The notes under the pieces: generated by a model
The model's input: the letters and a program-made list of their open reading frames with translations, nothing else
What the model was told of the DNA's origin: nothing
The model's database searches: none
Shown: positions 32,302 through 44,437 of the stretch, one piece after another
How the letters are laid out: every line of letters begins with the position of its first letter
How positions within the stretch are numbered: the first letter of the stretch is position 1
Assembly: GCA_963681505.1 (NCBI GenBank)
Contig: OY811979.1
Location: 2,201,414-2,265,413 of the forward strand
Reading direction: 5' to 3'
Source of the DNA: Eunapius fragilis
Taxonomy: Eukaryota; Porifera; Demospongiae; Spongillida; Spongillidae
Length of the DNA stretch: 64,000 nucleotides
Made by a program: the position numbers and the translations under genes

Positions 32302-32855
32302 ATATCACATTCCAAAGGTCATCGGTTTTCTGGTTCGTTGCTACGGGACCTCAAGTTCGTATCAAATTTTCTTGGCATAGGGCCCAATTTCCAAGCATTC
32401 AATGAGAGTTAATTAACAGCCGTGTGATATATGCATGTATTTTGATGTAATTCAATTAGCTGAGCAGTTGCTACTAGTTAATTACATGCATGCAAGTGAC
32501 CGATCGCGAAACGCTTGTTAGCTAGCTTATGCGTGCATGCACGGGCACACCAACCGATATTGTATCCCTTTCTGAAAAGATGTTTCGGTATTTGGCTATC
32601 CATACAATATAGTATAAGTAGTTCAAGTGGCCTGGGCTGCACTACATTTCTATACTGCTTTGCATTTTACATGCACATCTGAGGACAGATTATAAAAACT
32701 AAACTGCATGGTCACGCCGGGTTAAAAGTGTGGCTTCGGGTACTTTAAGTCGAACTGCTTTTTTTTTTTAAATAGTCGGAAAACGTTGTTTTACGTTTTA
32801 AAAAATGATAGACCAACTCTTTATAGGACGTTTGGTGCTATTCATAGCTTCTTAT
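32302..32855. other. Spacer between G1 and G2
   Basis: No gene or repeat is recognised. AT-rich sequence with TGCATGCA-rich parts. Confidence 0.4.
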
Positions 32856-32994
32856 TGTAACCTCGGGGACCTCATGAATCGAGAGGAAGAACTCTATACT
32901 GAATGGAACACAGTAATTAGGACATTTGGACTTGATATATATAGGCGCACTGTGTATTAGGGATTCGGATTGTGATAAAGCCAGTTCAATTACA
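32856..32994 (+). repeat. 5' LTR of gypsy element G2
   Basis: It begins TGTAACCTCGGGGACCTCAT and ends ATTACA. It matches 37419-37580 apart from a 30-odd-base internal insertion in the latter (around 37477-37508). Followed at once by a primer-binding site. Confidence 0.75.
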
Positions 32995-32995
32995 G

Positions 32996-33012
32996 CGGTA
33001 GCAGAGAATGGC
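32996..33012 (+). other. Primer-binding site of G2 (initiator Met tRNA type)
   Basis: CGGTAGCAGAGAATGGC differs by few bases from the complement of the initiator methionine tRNA 3' end (TGGTAGCAGAG...), the usual gypsy primer. Confidence 0.6.
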
Positions 33013-33530
33013 TGTGAAAGCGGGCAGTCATTTCAGCATTCCAAAACCTTTTTCTTCAGGAGATGTGGTAGAGTGGTTCCAGCGATTTGATCTGTGTAGT
33101 GATGCGAATAAGTGGTAGGATGAAGTGAAGGCAGTAAAAATGGAGGGCGAAGCACTGGCAGCATGGCTGGACCGCGCGGAAAAAACGAAGAAGGACTTGC
33201 GAGACGGCAATTCAAAGAAGCACCTTATCGACGGGCTCATGCCGATAGCCTTTACGCTCTTGGACATATTTCACGCCAGGAAATTACTACCGGGAGAGCC
33301 GTTCACCGTCTTTAGCCACGACCTCAGGATACTCGATCATAGATCTTGCAATGCCTGAAATCGACTCACAGGCACGCTACCATCAGTTCATTGCAGGACT
33401 GCCGTTGAGGGTGAGCAGAGAGCTGCGCGCTGCAGGGGAAACGAAGGAGCTTGGTGTAACGCTTCAACGCGCACGGCTCTTATTGTCTTTGACAGGTAGC
33501 GGCCCTGTCAGAACAATTTGAAACAAGTCG
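33007..33530 (+). pseudogene. G2 gypsy gag, decayed
   Basis: An ATG at 33008 opens AVKAGSHFSIPKPFSSGD and VVEWFQRFDLCSDANKW before a stop. The frame resumes with EGEALAAWLDRAEKTKKDL and later AMPEIDSQARYHQFIAGLP with LRVSRELRAAGETKELG. This is the capsid-like gag arrangement of gypsy elements. At least two breaks are present. Confidence 0.55.
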
Positions 33531-34049
33531 TGGGCGTGGCGGAAGCAATTCGAGACAAGCGGGAAGGCCACGACGAATTGATACTTCGTTTCACGGATTC
33601 CCGATGAGGCATCGTGTGTCCGGCGGCGGCAAAAAAAAAAGTGAATTTAATTCTGCGGCGGGCGGAACCCATTTCGGTGCTGCATACCGAAAACTTGTTT
33701 AATATTATTTTATCATTCTGATTCTTGTGTAACTTCCAAACTGCTGGCAAACATGGGTAGGAGTACCCAAGTATACAATGTGCGCCGATATCTCAGAGGG
33801 AGAGTTCACGACAGTCGATCATGACATTGCCATTTGTGCGATCAAATAAGCCGCCAAACGTCTCCTCCCATTCACATTTATGTATGCTAGTACGCCGAGG
33901 GAATACAACCTCTTTTGTAGTGGCACATGCAACTTAAGTACGCCATTCATATTAAACTTCCTGTCACGCGGTCAATGGCTTTAAATTTTTATTTTCTTTT
34001 ACTTTGAGTCAGTAAAACGAAAAATCAAATCGTCATAGCCGAAGAGTAG

Positions 34050-34520
34050 AAAGAAATACCGCCATCATTAGCTTCAAATGCGGTAGACGGGGTCACATAG
34101 CAAGGTATTGTCAACTTCAACGGGGCGCCTGCTCGGGGCAGCACGCACCCCGACATCCCTCCAAAGTAATTTTAGTAGCAGCAGTAAAAAGTAAGATAGC
34201 TACGCTCATGGGGAGAGTCGGAGACACAGCGGCCGAAATAATGTTGGACTCGGTATCGACTGTGTCCTCCTCAGACTGAAATTGGCTAAAAAGGCACAGG
34301 AGTGGTGCGGACGCAATCAAGACAATAGATACGGCTTGAAACGGCTGCGGGAGAGAGCCTGCCCATTTTAGGGTACGTAAAAGCGACAGTGCGACTCTGT
34401 ACACTCAAGAAACTCCACGATTTTGTTGTAGTGAACGACTTGATCACCGCCGTAATATTGGGCACAGATTATCTGCAGTTGCACGGACTAGAGTTAGATT
34501 TCTCTATACGACTCCGGTAA
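34050..34520 (+). pseudogene. G2 gypsy zinc knuckle and protease, decayed
   Basis: SFKCGRRGHIARYC is a CCHC knuckle whose first Cys is replaced by Ser. The protease region keeps AAEIMLDSVSTVSSS, where the catalytic Asp-Ser-Gly has become Asp-Ser-Val, and ends with AVILGTDYLQLHGLELDFSI. Both key sites are thus damaged. Confidence 0.55.
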
Positions 34521-34789
34521 CTGCTGCTCCTTCAAAGCTTAGCGCAACCCAGGAATCAGCGCCTCCAATAAAACCGATAAGGACAGCTGAGCGTCTTTTC
34601 AAATCAAAGAAATGTCCAGTTGCAAGTATAGGGAAACAATGGAAGACGCAAACTGGGAAATGACAAAAAAGCTAGTGTGCAATCCCGAAGTTTTGGTCTC
34701 CACCCAAGGTCGAGTTCTCTGAGATAATCAAGACATGTTTTGAGACTGTGGTAGACAAATTCAAGGACTAGCTTATTCTTCACAACACA

Positions 34790-36060
34790 ACGTCACTGGC
34801 ATCCCACCGTAATACGACATCAGGCACACCAGTGCGAGTTCCATCTCGACGCATTCCGGTGCATTATCGATTTGAAGTACAAATCCAGCAGCTGTTAGAA
34901 AAGGGAATCATAACGGAGAGTAGTAGTCCATGGTTGGCCCCTGCTGTCTATGTAAGGAAGAAGACCGGTGATATAAGATTGTGTGTGGACTACCGGGAAT
35001 AAAAAGACAACGAAAGTCTTCCTTTAATTGAGGAAGTACAAGATCGGCTATCAGGATCAGCTATTTTTCAGTAAACTGGACTTACAGAGTGGCTATTAGC
35101 AGCGTCCGGTGGATCGAGAAAAAACTCCGTTTTCGCCAGGTCTGGGCATGGGTTCTCACGAATGCCTTTTGGGCTGTGTAGAGCACCCAGCTCCTTCCAG
35201 CGACTCATGGATACGGTCATGAGAGGGTTACCATTTGTGTCAACATACATCGACAATGTCCTCATACACTCAACAGATGGTGAAATGCACGCAAAGCACC
35301 TGAATGAGGTATTTATGCGACTGAGAAACATTGCGAGGCAAGAAATGTGTGATTGGTACACCACAGGTCTCATATCTGGGTCATCTTTTTACAGGTTCAG
35401 GTGTATCTCCAGACAGGGAGAAATTCAAAGCTGTGGAAGAGTGGTCAATTCCCCAAAATGCAGCAGAAGTACGCCAGTTCCTGGGGCTGGCATCGTACTA
35501 TCGCCGCGGATTCATTCAAAACTTTGCGGATGTGGCAGCACCAGTCCATAATCTCACCCAAAAAGATGTTGCTTTCAGTTGGAGCAATGTGATTGCAGCA
35601 GGGCTTTAAAAATATTGACGTGCAAGCTAATTGGAGCACTTTTTTTGGTGTACCCTCGAGTGGACAAGGAAGCAAGCCAATTTCAGCTTCAAACAGATGC
35701 AAGTGCGCTTGGGCAAGGGGCAGTATTGGAACAGGACGAGGGGGGGTGGGGGGGGGGGAATGTTACTGCATATGCTAGCTGAATTCTGTCTAAAGCTGAG
35801 GCTAACTATAGTGTAATGCAACGAGCGTGTTTGTGTATGGTCTACGGAATAAGGCATGCAGTTCAGACACTATCTACTGGGGCGCAGTTTCCAACTTTGG
35901 ACTGACCACTGCATTGGCTATCAGAACAGAGAATGGAAGGAAATGTTGTGTCGTTGGGCTCTAGCATTACAGGAGTACAACTTCACTGTTGAATACCGAA
36001 AAGCATAATGATAATGCTGATGCCCTGTCCAGACGTAGGGAGACTGTAGTGAGGGCCTCA
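34790..36060 (+). pseudogene. G2 gypsy reverse transcriptase and RNase H, decayed
   Basis: Recognisable pieces in order: HYRFEVQIQQLLEKGIITES, GDIRLCVDYRE, MPFGLCRAPSSFQRLMDTVM, STYIDNVLIHS (YxDD changed to YIDN, so the second catalytic Asp is lost), VRQFLGLASYYRRGFIQNFA, and RNase H pieces QTDASALGQGAVLEQDEGG and HNDNADALSRR-like sequence near 36005. Frame changes occur about every 150-300 bp. Confidence 0.7.
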
Positions 36061-36149
36061 CATCTAGCAGCCACCAGAAAAACCGTTGGAGTATTAACTG
36101 AGCATATCAGAACAGCAGAAAGATGACATCATACAACAGGCGTATCAAG

Positions 36150-37380
36150 CCTTGAGTTTATCTGTGAGACAGCCAACGGGAACAATCTGGCGAAAGTCAC
36201 CTTTTAGCAGATACCATTTGTTATGGTCACAACTCAAGTTCAAAGAAGGTGTAGTCTACATCCCTGGACCCACATCAGAGGCTGTTACAGTACCAGTGCT
36301 ACCGGCATATCTGCGCAAAGAGTACCTGACATTGTGTCATGACAGTGCTACAGTAAGGTTGGCATAAGACACTGCACAAGCTGCGTATGGAAGTACATTG
36401 GGTTATCATGGCCCAAGATGGTAACCAACACTGTAGACAGTGCAACATTTGTCAACGGACCAAACCTACTGCGCCCAAAATATCACCTTTGATCAAAATT
36501 CCAGTTGGCAGACCATGGCAAATAGTAGCAGTGACTATTTTACACAAAGTTGGCAGATGCTAGGCCCAATCCAGACCAAACAGCAGTGCGAATAACTAGG
36601 GAATTGGTACACATATTTATATGACATACCAGAGATTATTCATTCTGACCAAGGTAGAAACTTTAAGAGCACTATTTTCCAACAGATAATGGCAACATTT
36701 GGAGTTAAGAAATCACGTACCACTGCCTAGCATCCACAAGGAGATGGTATGGTGGAACGGTTTAACCATGCATTATTGCAGCTCCTTTGAGCCAATGTGG
36801 ACCAACAGAATGAATGGGAAAAGTACCTGCCTCTTGCACTGAATGCCTACGAACATCCACATCTGTGTCACCCTTGTCACCCTTCGAACTGATGTTTGAA
36901 AAGCAGCCCAAACACCATACTGTGCTAAGGCACCATGCAAGCAAAGCTTGCAGAGTGGATGGATTTTGTGGAGGTACACATGGTAGATGCAGCCAGACAT
37001 CAAAAGCAGGAGTATGACAAACATAAGAACATTTATATCTGGAGACCTTTTCTGGCTCTCCATTCCTACGGCACGCAAACTAGACCCTCGTTGGAAAGGG
37101 GGATGAAAAGTGAAGGCATGCAAGTCTCCTGTTAACATGGATATGGAAATTAGTGATGGAAATAGAAACTGAGTGGTGCACATGAATAGATTAAGACAAA
37201 GTAGGTCCAACAGACAGAACACAGAAGGAATGGGTACCTCCACAAATTGAACACTTCAGTTGAAGGCGCCCCACCGCAGAGTCCTGAACCTGACTTAGAG
37301 AATAATGACCAGCCTGTTCAACCAGAGGAACCTATCCAACTAAGATATCCATCTCGAAGCCGACGACCCCCAGATTATTT
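36150..37380 (+). pseudogene. G2 gypsy integrase, decayed
   Basis: Preserved pieces are LPAYLRKEYLTLCHDSATV (zinc-finger lead), CRQCNICQRTKPTAPK-like sequence near 36440, PEIIHSDQGRNF (second catalytic Asp, about 36630), HPQGDGMVERFNHALLQLL (about 36730) and PLSPFELMFEKQPKHH. The end lies near 37383. Stops and frame shifts throughout. Confidence 0.6.
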
Positions 37381-37418
37381 CTAAGGTTGAGGACAAGCTA
37401 AGAGAAGGTTCGGACGAA

Positions 37419-37580
37419 TGTAACTTCGGGGACCTCATGAATCGAGAGGAGAATTCTACTGAATGGAACACAGTAATTAGGAAGTGTAAATATGGCAGGG
37501 CAAATGGGATGTATATTTGGACTTAATATATATACGCGCACTATGTATTGGGGATTTGGATTGTGATAAAGCCAGTTTGA
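37419..37580 (+). repeat. 3' LTR of G2 (right end truncated)
   Basis: It begins TGTAACTTCGGGGACCTCAT and runs to GATAAAGCCAGTT, where the end of the G3 LTR takes over. A 30-odd-base internal block is absent from the 5' LTR. Confidence 0.7.
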
Positions 37581-37581
37581 G

Positions 37582-37800
37582 TGGTAATGTACTTGTAATG
37601 ATTTTAACTGACGCGATTGCGATGATCGAAAGCACTTTTTCTGGAGCAGCCATTAAATGGTACGTTTCTAGTCACCCATTAGAGAACAGCACAAGTGAAA
37701 TGCTCTCAACCTGCCTGGTTCAATCAGGTTTGTATTAATAATGATCAGGCGCATGCGCAAGTACAACCATGACAACACTAATAATACGTGTTATGCCACA
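37582..37800 (-). repeat. 3' LTR of gypsy element G3
   Basis: On the minus strand it starts TGTGGCATAACACGTATTAT directly after a polypurine tract (AAGAAAGGGAGA, 37801-37812). Its first 65 bp recur at 44908-44972 as the 5' LTR start. The outer end meets the G2 LTR without a clear CA. Confidence 0.7.
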
Positions 37801-37859
37801 TCTCCCTTTCTTGCAAGGGTTGAGTTCCATCCAAATCGTTCAGGGGGACAGATCAGTGT

Positions 37860-38373
37860 CCCTGTCTGTGACTGTGTCATAATTCTATGAGGTACCTGTG
37901 GTTGGTGATCTTGCTTCTGTTTATAGGTATCGGGTTGTTGTGGTTTTACCGCTTATTCGGGTTCCTGCTCCAAGGAGTCAGGTTGTTATGGTTCCTCTGC
38001 ACCTTGCCTAACAACATTAGGCACAACGTTGAGGTGGTGTTGATTGCGACGTGCGAAGCCACCCTGAGTTTCCACAATATATAACCGCGGAGCCCCTGCC
38101 TTTCCCACCATTATACCAGGGGTCGGCTTACTCTTTGTTGTGATCCACACCTCCGTCTGATTTGGAATATCTGGAAGTTGGTGGACTCTATAATGCCTGT
38201 CAAAATGGAACTTTTGGTGGGAAGTCTTGCTCCTGAAATCGAAGCAAATAAGGCCATTCTGGTTTCAGATGTTCAAGGGTTAGTGCGCAATTGTCTGGCA
38301 TGTCTGCCCATCAGCAGTTGTGCCGGTGACAGACCACACCAGAATAGTTGTGTGGAACGGTAGGTGAGAATGG
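37860..38373 (-). pseudogene. G3 gypsy integrase C-terminus, decayed
   Basis: The minus strand reads YRSTQLFWCGLSPAQLLMGR and HARQLRTNP, the usual segment after the integrase core, then basic tail pieces. Frame breaks are present. Confidence 0.5.
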
Positions 38374-38781
38374 CTAGGTATGGGTCCTGATTCCCTTTGA
38401 GGATATCTTGAACAGTTCGCTCCGCCAGCCCGTTGCTTTGGGGGAAATAGGGGCTGCTGGTGGTATGCTTAAAGCCATATGACGCAGCAAATTATGCGAA
38501 GAGAACTGCGGACCATTGTCACTGCGTACTGACTCTGGAATGCCATCCTTGGAAAACACCGCTTTAACAGCGTCTATCAAAGTGTTGCTAGTAGTAGACC
38601 TGAGCTTAATAACCTCGGGATATCTAGAAAAGTAGTCTACAATGACCACATAATTGACCCCATTCAGCACAAAAAGATCCATTGCCACACTCTGCCATGG
38701 GTAGCCTGGTAAAACTGTTGGCATTAATAGTTCACGATGAGGCGTGAAATGCATCACACACACTGAGCAGTGTTCAATCAC
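38374..38781 (-). pseudogene. G3 gypsy integrase core
   Basis: A 135-codon open frame starts inside the zinc finger (CSVCVMH) and runs through YPWQSVAMDLFVLNGVNYVV (first catalytic Asp) and DGIPESVRSDNGPQFSSHNL (second Asp). It then loses similarity near the catalytic Glu. It joins upstream 38844-39464 only after a frame break. Confidence 0.7.
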
Positions 38782-38843
38782 ATCCTTTATTCATTGGAGT
38801 ATGCCAGGCCACCACACAGAATTCTGTGCTCTAAGCCTGCATC

Positions 38844-39464
38844 TCACAATGCCTTGATGCCCATGGTGGAGTTTTGCAAGTGTCTCCTGCTGGCAATACA
38901 CTTTTGGAAAAGAAGCAAATCATTGTGTACCGATAGATCTCTTTGAACATACCAGTAAGGGATTAGGACAGGTTCAATCTTTTGTCTCTCTTGGTATCCA
39001 TCTAGACTATGCTTCATCACTGCTGAACACACAGGATCTGCTAGCTGGGCGTCCGCATATTGTTTTAACTGCCCCTCACTGGCTGGAAGATGTTTAATGC
39101 ATACTTCCAAGATATGCTCTGCTTCTTCCTCTAGCCGCATGTCAGCCTTAGTGATGGGCCCTGGTGCTCGAGACAGTGCATCTGCTGTGCACAAGAGCTT
39201 ACCAGGCACGTGCTGAATAGTAAAATCGAAGCGTGCTAGCCTCAGCCGAAATCGAAGATATTGTGGTCGTAACGTATCAAGGTGCTTTGATCCTAAGAGT
39301 GGAACTAGCGGCTTGTGATCAGTTTCAATGTGGAATTTAAGTCCAAAAATATAACTGGCAAACTTGTCACACGCCCAGACAGTAGCCAATGCTTCTTTCT
39401 CAATATGTGCGTACCGTTTTACAGTATCTGACATAGACCGGATGCATATGCCACAGGTTTCCAT
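38844..39464 (-). pseudogene. G3 gypsy RNase H and H2C2 leader
   Basis: A 206-codon open frame holds RYAHIEKEALATVWACDKFA (Glu helix), HIETDHKPLVPLLGSKHLD and PGKLLCTADALSRAP, then the linker toward the integrase. The first RNase H strand is in another frame just upstream (39465-39600). Confidence 0.7.
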
Positions 39465-40688
39465 TCCCCATCACTTCTCTGTAGCAATACTGCCCCCAAC
39501 CCATGTGATGATGCATCTGCCGAAAGTTTGGTTGGTGCATCTGGGGTATAGAAGGCAAGCACTGTAGGTTTGCAAAGCTCGGCTTTAACCTAAGCAAAGG
39601 CTTCTTCTTGAGCACAACCCCATTGCCAAGTGCGGTTTTGATCAAGAGTTCTCGAAGAGGCTGCGTTACCTGTGCTAAGTTAGGTGAGAACTTCCCCATT
39701 TGGTTTGCCATTCCAAGAAATCGTCTCAATTCCGTGATGTTACTGGGTGAGCTAAGACTTTCAATAGCAGACGTTTTCTCTGGCGCCATGCTGGTCAATG
39801 ACATGCCCGAAAAAGAGTAGTTTCCCTTTCTCAAACTCACACTTTTCCCTATTTATAGTTACTCCAGCATCACGGATTTAATGCCGTTATGAGTCAAGCG
39901 CTATGTTCCTCTTTGTCCCTGCCAAACACTAACACATCGTCCATCTGACACAGGACCCCCTCAAGGCCTGCAAGGATTTCACTCATTCACTTCTGGAAGT
40001 GCTCAGGCGCACTGCAAATCCCGAACGGAAGTTTGTGAAAGCAGTAACGACCAAATGGAGTGATGAATGTGGTCAGAAGCTTGGACCTCTCAGTCAAGGG
40101 TATTTGCCAAAATCCGGAATTATCATCGAGTTTGCTGAAGATTTTTGCTCCTGCCAACTGTGCTAAGGTTTCATCTACTTTCGGAAGAGGGTTTACCTCC
40201 CGGCAAACATAACGATGTAAGGGTTGGTAGTCCACACAAATGCGGATTGCCCCACCCTTCTTGGGAGCAACCACCATTCCGGCACACCATGGAGTTGGCT
40301 CGTCGACTTTCGAGATGATTCCCAATGACTCAATTCGCTCCAACTCCTGCTTGACCTTGAGATGCAATGGTAAAGGAATGTTCCGGGAGGTAAACAAAGC
40401 ATAGGGTTGTGCCTCTGGTTGCAACTGAATGTCATAAGGGTCACCCATGCTCCCCAGCTCCTGGAATAGTGTAGGATATTTTTCCACAATAGTGTGAGGT
40501 GACGCTTCCACCGTTTCCTCTAGCTTTGCCATCAACTTCAGAGCGAGGATAGCTGGTAGTCCCAGCAGGTTGGTTCTAAGTCCGTTTACTACGTACACAT
40601 TCTGCCTGGTAGTTTTCCCTCGATAAAACAGCTCCCCTTCAAACTGACCGATTACCTTTAACAGTGTGCGTGCAGGACCGTACAGCAT
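39400..40688 (-). pseudogene. G3 gypsy reverse transcriptase
   Basis: The open frame 39987-40688 contains GLPAILALKLMAKLEETVEA, the RT entry YALFTSRNIPLPLHLKVKQE, GAIRICVDYQPLHRYVCREV, AQLAGAKIFSKLDDNSGFWQ (first catalytic Asp) and LPFGICSAPEHFQK. A break follows and LCQMDDVLVFG (39930-39960) supplies the catalytic pair. The next frame carries ELRRFLGMANQMGKFSPNLA. RT is intact apart from about two breaks. Confidence 0.7.
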
Positions 40689-41020
40689 CTTCTTGGGTCT
40701 GTCAAGTTAAGCCCTTTCAAAGCTCTAAAAGCCACATCCGAAATTGCTGTTACCTCAGCTCTAGTATCTATTTTGAACTCCAACGTTTGATTCACCAGCT
40801 TTAACTTCACTCTCCAGGTTTCAGGACTGTTTTGTGTAAGTGTGTCTAAGAATGCACTATCAAGGTTGCTCTCATCCGGTTGTAACTCCGCCACTGTCTT
40901 TGATAGGCACTGTGAGCCATAGTGTCCTCTCCGCTTGCATTTATGACACACAGACTCCCTGGCAGGGCAAGTATACCAAGGATGCTGGCCTTTCCCGCAT
41001 TTGATACACTGCTTAGGTGT
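40658..41020 (-). pseudogene. G3 gypsy zinc knuckle and protease
   Basis: CHKCKRRGHYGSQC is a complete CCHC knuckle. The protease keeps LEFKIDTRAEVTAISDVAFR, where the usual Asp-Thr-Gly-Ala site reads Asp-Thr-Arg-Ala. It overlaps the RT frame by about 30 bp. Confidence 0.65.
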
Positions 41021-41123
41021 TTGTTTTAGTTAACACCTGCTGGTTTTGTCATGGTGCCTTGGCCCCTAAGGAAGTCCATTGAGCTGTTTTCCCCCTTGAA
41101 AGAAGAGCCACATTCTGCATGCC

Positions 41124-41669
41124 TCATTGAGCACCTGTTGTTGTGTGTGGACCGCCTCTCGGCCGGATCATGGTCTTTGCTTTCTCTAAAGTGAGATACG
41201 GATTTAGTCTTTCTGAGAGGGCTAGATCCCTAATACCGACAACAAGACGGTCACGGATCATTTCAGAGGTAAGCTGCCCGTATGAACACCGCTCTGCCAA
41301 ATAATATAGCTCCATGATGTACTGGTCGCCGGACTCACCTTCCAGCTGGTCACGTCTGTTGAAGCGCGCCCGCTCGAAGATGACATTGTGTCGAACATGG
41401 AAACAGAGATGGAAATACTCATCCAGTTTTTCCACTACTTTCTTGTAGCTTTTCCTCTCCTCGTCCGTGATACCCGTGGACACAAGAACCACTTCTGCCT
41501 CCTCGCCCATAGAATATAATAACATACTGACTTGCTTTAAAGTCGGAGTGTGTGTCGAGGGACGAGGCGATAATGAATGTTCGAACCGCCGTATCCAGCG
41601 CGGGTCCATGCAGTCGTCGGGGTTCTTGAAGTCGAACGCTTGCGGAGATTGCAACCGAATATCTGCCAT
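41124..41669 (-). CDS. G3 gypsy gag (open 181 codons)
   Basis: It starts MADIRLQSPQAFDFKNPDDC and contains WIRRFEHSLSPRPS, VSMLLYSMGEEAEVVLVSTG, RHNVIFERARFNRRDQLEGE, MELYYLAERCSYG and IRDRLVVGIRDLALSERL. These are the standard capsid-region landmarks of one metazoan Ty3/gypsy lineage. The ATG at 41669 lies about 40 bp after a primer-binding-like TGGTGGCAGCGG (41690-41702). It is the best-preserved retroelement gene of the window, although pol downstream is broken. Confidence 0.75.
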   Translation of the reverse strand: MADIRLQSPQAFDFKNPDDCMDPRWIRRFEHSLSPRPSTHTPTLKQVSMLLYSMGEEAEVVLVSTGITDEERKSYKKVVEKLDEYFHLCFHVRHNVIFERARFNRRDQLEGESGDQYIMELYYLAERCSYGQLTSEMIRDRLVVGIRDLALSERLNPYLTLEKAKTMIRPRGGPHTTTGAQ

Positions 41670-41689
41670 GTCCGACGGTGGGTTTCAGA

Positions 41690-41702
41690 AAACCGCTGCC
41701 AC
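41690..41702 (-). other. Primer-binding site candidate of G3
   Basis: Minus-strand TGGTGGCAGCGGT follows an ACCCACA that would end the 5' LTR. TGGCAGCGG-type sites are common in this gypsy lineage. Confidence 0.45.
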
Positions 41703-42959
41703 CATGTGGGTTCGTAAAATATAAATTAACTAACGTGTCCCCGTGAAAAATCACGGGCTGATTATCCGTCTCGCTATTCATTTGCCAGAAGAATAGTTGC
41801 CCTAGCTCCTCTTTTTTTTTTTTACCGGCTGTTTTACCAAATGTTGCATATATAATCTATCACCTGTTAGACTAACATACGGTTACTACGCAACCTCTAT
41901 AACATGCCCGCGCAATTTCAGATAGTATAACTACATGTTCTCGGCCTGTGCGATGAGACTTGAGAGAGTGAACCACAATTACGTTGCATTTATTCTTTCG
42001 GCACTTACGCAGTTCCTCCCCCCCACTTTGAATTCAAGAAATATAGAAATAATTTATTTAGATATTAAATGTGAAGTGGCTGTCATTGCGACCGCCTTTT
42101 GTGTGGGAGGTGGTCGTTCCTATTGGTAGCTAGGTACGCGTACATACCTAGCAACCAATAGACGCTAGGCCGAGTATACAAATGAGTTACGCGGACGTAC
42201 GTACGATGGAAATTATAGTACTAGCGTGTCCCCGTGAAAAATCACGGGTTGATTATTCGTCTCGCTGTTATTCGTCTCGCTATTCATTTGCCAGATGAAC
42301 AGTTGGTCTACCTCCTACCTCCTATTTTTTTACCGGCTGTTTTACCATGTTGCATATATAATCTATCACCTGTTCTAACATACGGTTACTACGGAACCTC
42401 TGTAACATGCATATGCCCGCGCAATTTCAGATAGTAACTATACATGTTCTCGGCCTGTAAGATGAGACTTGAGAGTGAACCACATTAGCGTATGCAGTCC
42501 CCCCCCCTCCCCTCCACTTTGAATTCAAGAAATATTGATAGATATTCAATGTGAAGTGGAAAATTGCGACCGCCTTTTGTGTGGGAGGTGGTCGTTCCTA
42601 TTGGTAGCTAGGTACGCGTACATACCTAGCAACCAATAGGCGCTAGGCCGAGTATACAAATGAGTTACGCGGACGTACGTACAATGGAAATTATAGTACT
42701 AGCGTGTCCCCGTGAAAAATCACGGGTTGATTATTCGTCTCGCTGTTATTCGTCTCGCTATTCATTTGCCAGATGAACAGTTGGTCTACCTCCTAGCTCC
42801 TCTATATTTACCGGCTGTTTTACCAAATGTTGCATATATAATCTATCACCAGTTCTAACATACGGTTACTACGCAACCTCTATAACATGCCCGCGCAATT
42901 TCAGGTAGTAACTACATGTACGATGAGACATGAGAATTAACCACAATAGCGTATGCAGT

Positions 42960-42960
<1 letters not shown>

Positions 42961-42991
<31 letters not shown>
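42961..42991. repeat. Poly-C tract of about 31 bases
   Basis: An expanded version of the C-rich run present in every copy of the 490-bp element (6-10 bases in the others). Confidence 0.9.
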
Positions 42992-44437
42992 ACTTTGAAT
43001 TCAAGAAATATTGAAATAATCTAATACTATAATTTCCATCGTACGTACGTACGTCCGCGTAACTCATTTATATACTCGGCCTAGCGCCTATTGGTTGCTA
43101 GGTATGTACGCGTACCTAGCTACCAATAGGAACGACCACCTCCCACACAAAAGGCGGTCGCAATGACAGCTGGTTTCCACTTCACATTTAATATCTAAAT
43201 TTTTTCAATATTTCTTGAATTCAAAGTGGGGGGAGGGGGGAACTGCATAAGTGCCGAAAGAATAAATGCAACGCTATTGTGGTTCACTCTCAAGTATCAT
43301 CGTACAGGCCGAGAACATGTAGTTACTACCTGAAATTGCGCGGGCATGTTATAGAGGTTAAGTTGCGTATTAACCGTATGTTAGAACAGGTGATAGATTA
43401 TATATGCAAAATTTGGTAAAACAGCCCGTAAAAAATAGAGGAGCTAGGAGGTAGACCAACTGTTCATCTGGCAAATGAATAGCGAGACGAATAATCAACC
43501 CGTGATTTTTCACGGGGACACGCTAGTCTAATAATATAATTTCCATCGTACGTACGTACGTCCGTACGTACGAATGTACGTCCGTACGTACGTACGTCCG
43601 CGTAACTCATTTATAAACTCGGCCTAGCGCCTATTGGTTGCTAGGTATGTACGCGTACCTAGCTACCAATAGAAACGACCACCTCCCACACAAAAGGCGG
43701 TCGCAATGACAGCTGGTTTCCACTTCACATTTAATATCTATTTTTTTTTTTTCAATATTTCTTGAATTCAAAGTGGACGGAAAACTGCATAAGTACAGAA
43801 AGAATAAAAGCAACGCTATTGTGGTTCGCTCTCAAGTCTCATCGAACAGGCCGTAGTTACTATCTGAAATTGCGCGGGCATGTTATAGAGGCTGCGTCGT
43901 AACCGTATGTTAGAACAGGTGATAGATTATATATGCAACATTTGGTAAAACAGCCGGTAAAAAAAAAAGAAGCTAGGAGGTAGACCAACTGTTCATCTGG
44001 CAAATGAATAGCGAGACGAATAACAGCGAGACGAATAATCAACCCGTGATTTTTCACGGGGACACGCTAGTCTAATACTATAATTTCCATCGTACGTACG
44101 TCCGCGTAACTCATTTAAATACTCGGCCTAGCGCCTATTGGTTGCTAGGTATGTACGCGTACCTAGCTACCAATAGGAACGACCACCTCCCACACAACAG
44201 GCGGTCACAATGACAGCTGGTTTCCACTTCACATTTAATATCTAAATTTTTTCAATATTTAAAGTGGGGGGAGGGGGGAACTGCATAAGTGCCGAAAGAA
44301 TAAATGCAACGCGCTATTGTGGTTCACTCTCAAGTCTCATCGTACAGGCCGAGAACATGTAGTTACTATCTGCAATTGCGCGGGTATGTTATAGAGGTTG
44401 CGTAGTAACCGTACGTTAGAACTCTATATGAAACATT

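Noticed and set aside
32856-37580. An intact gypsy element
   Set aside because: Both LTRs and a primer-binding site exist, but gag, protease, RT and integrase each have frame breaks and changed catalytic residues.
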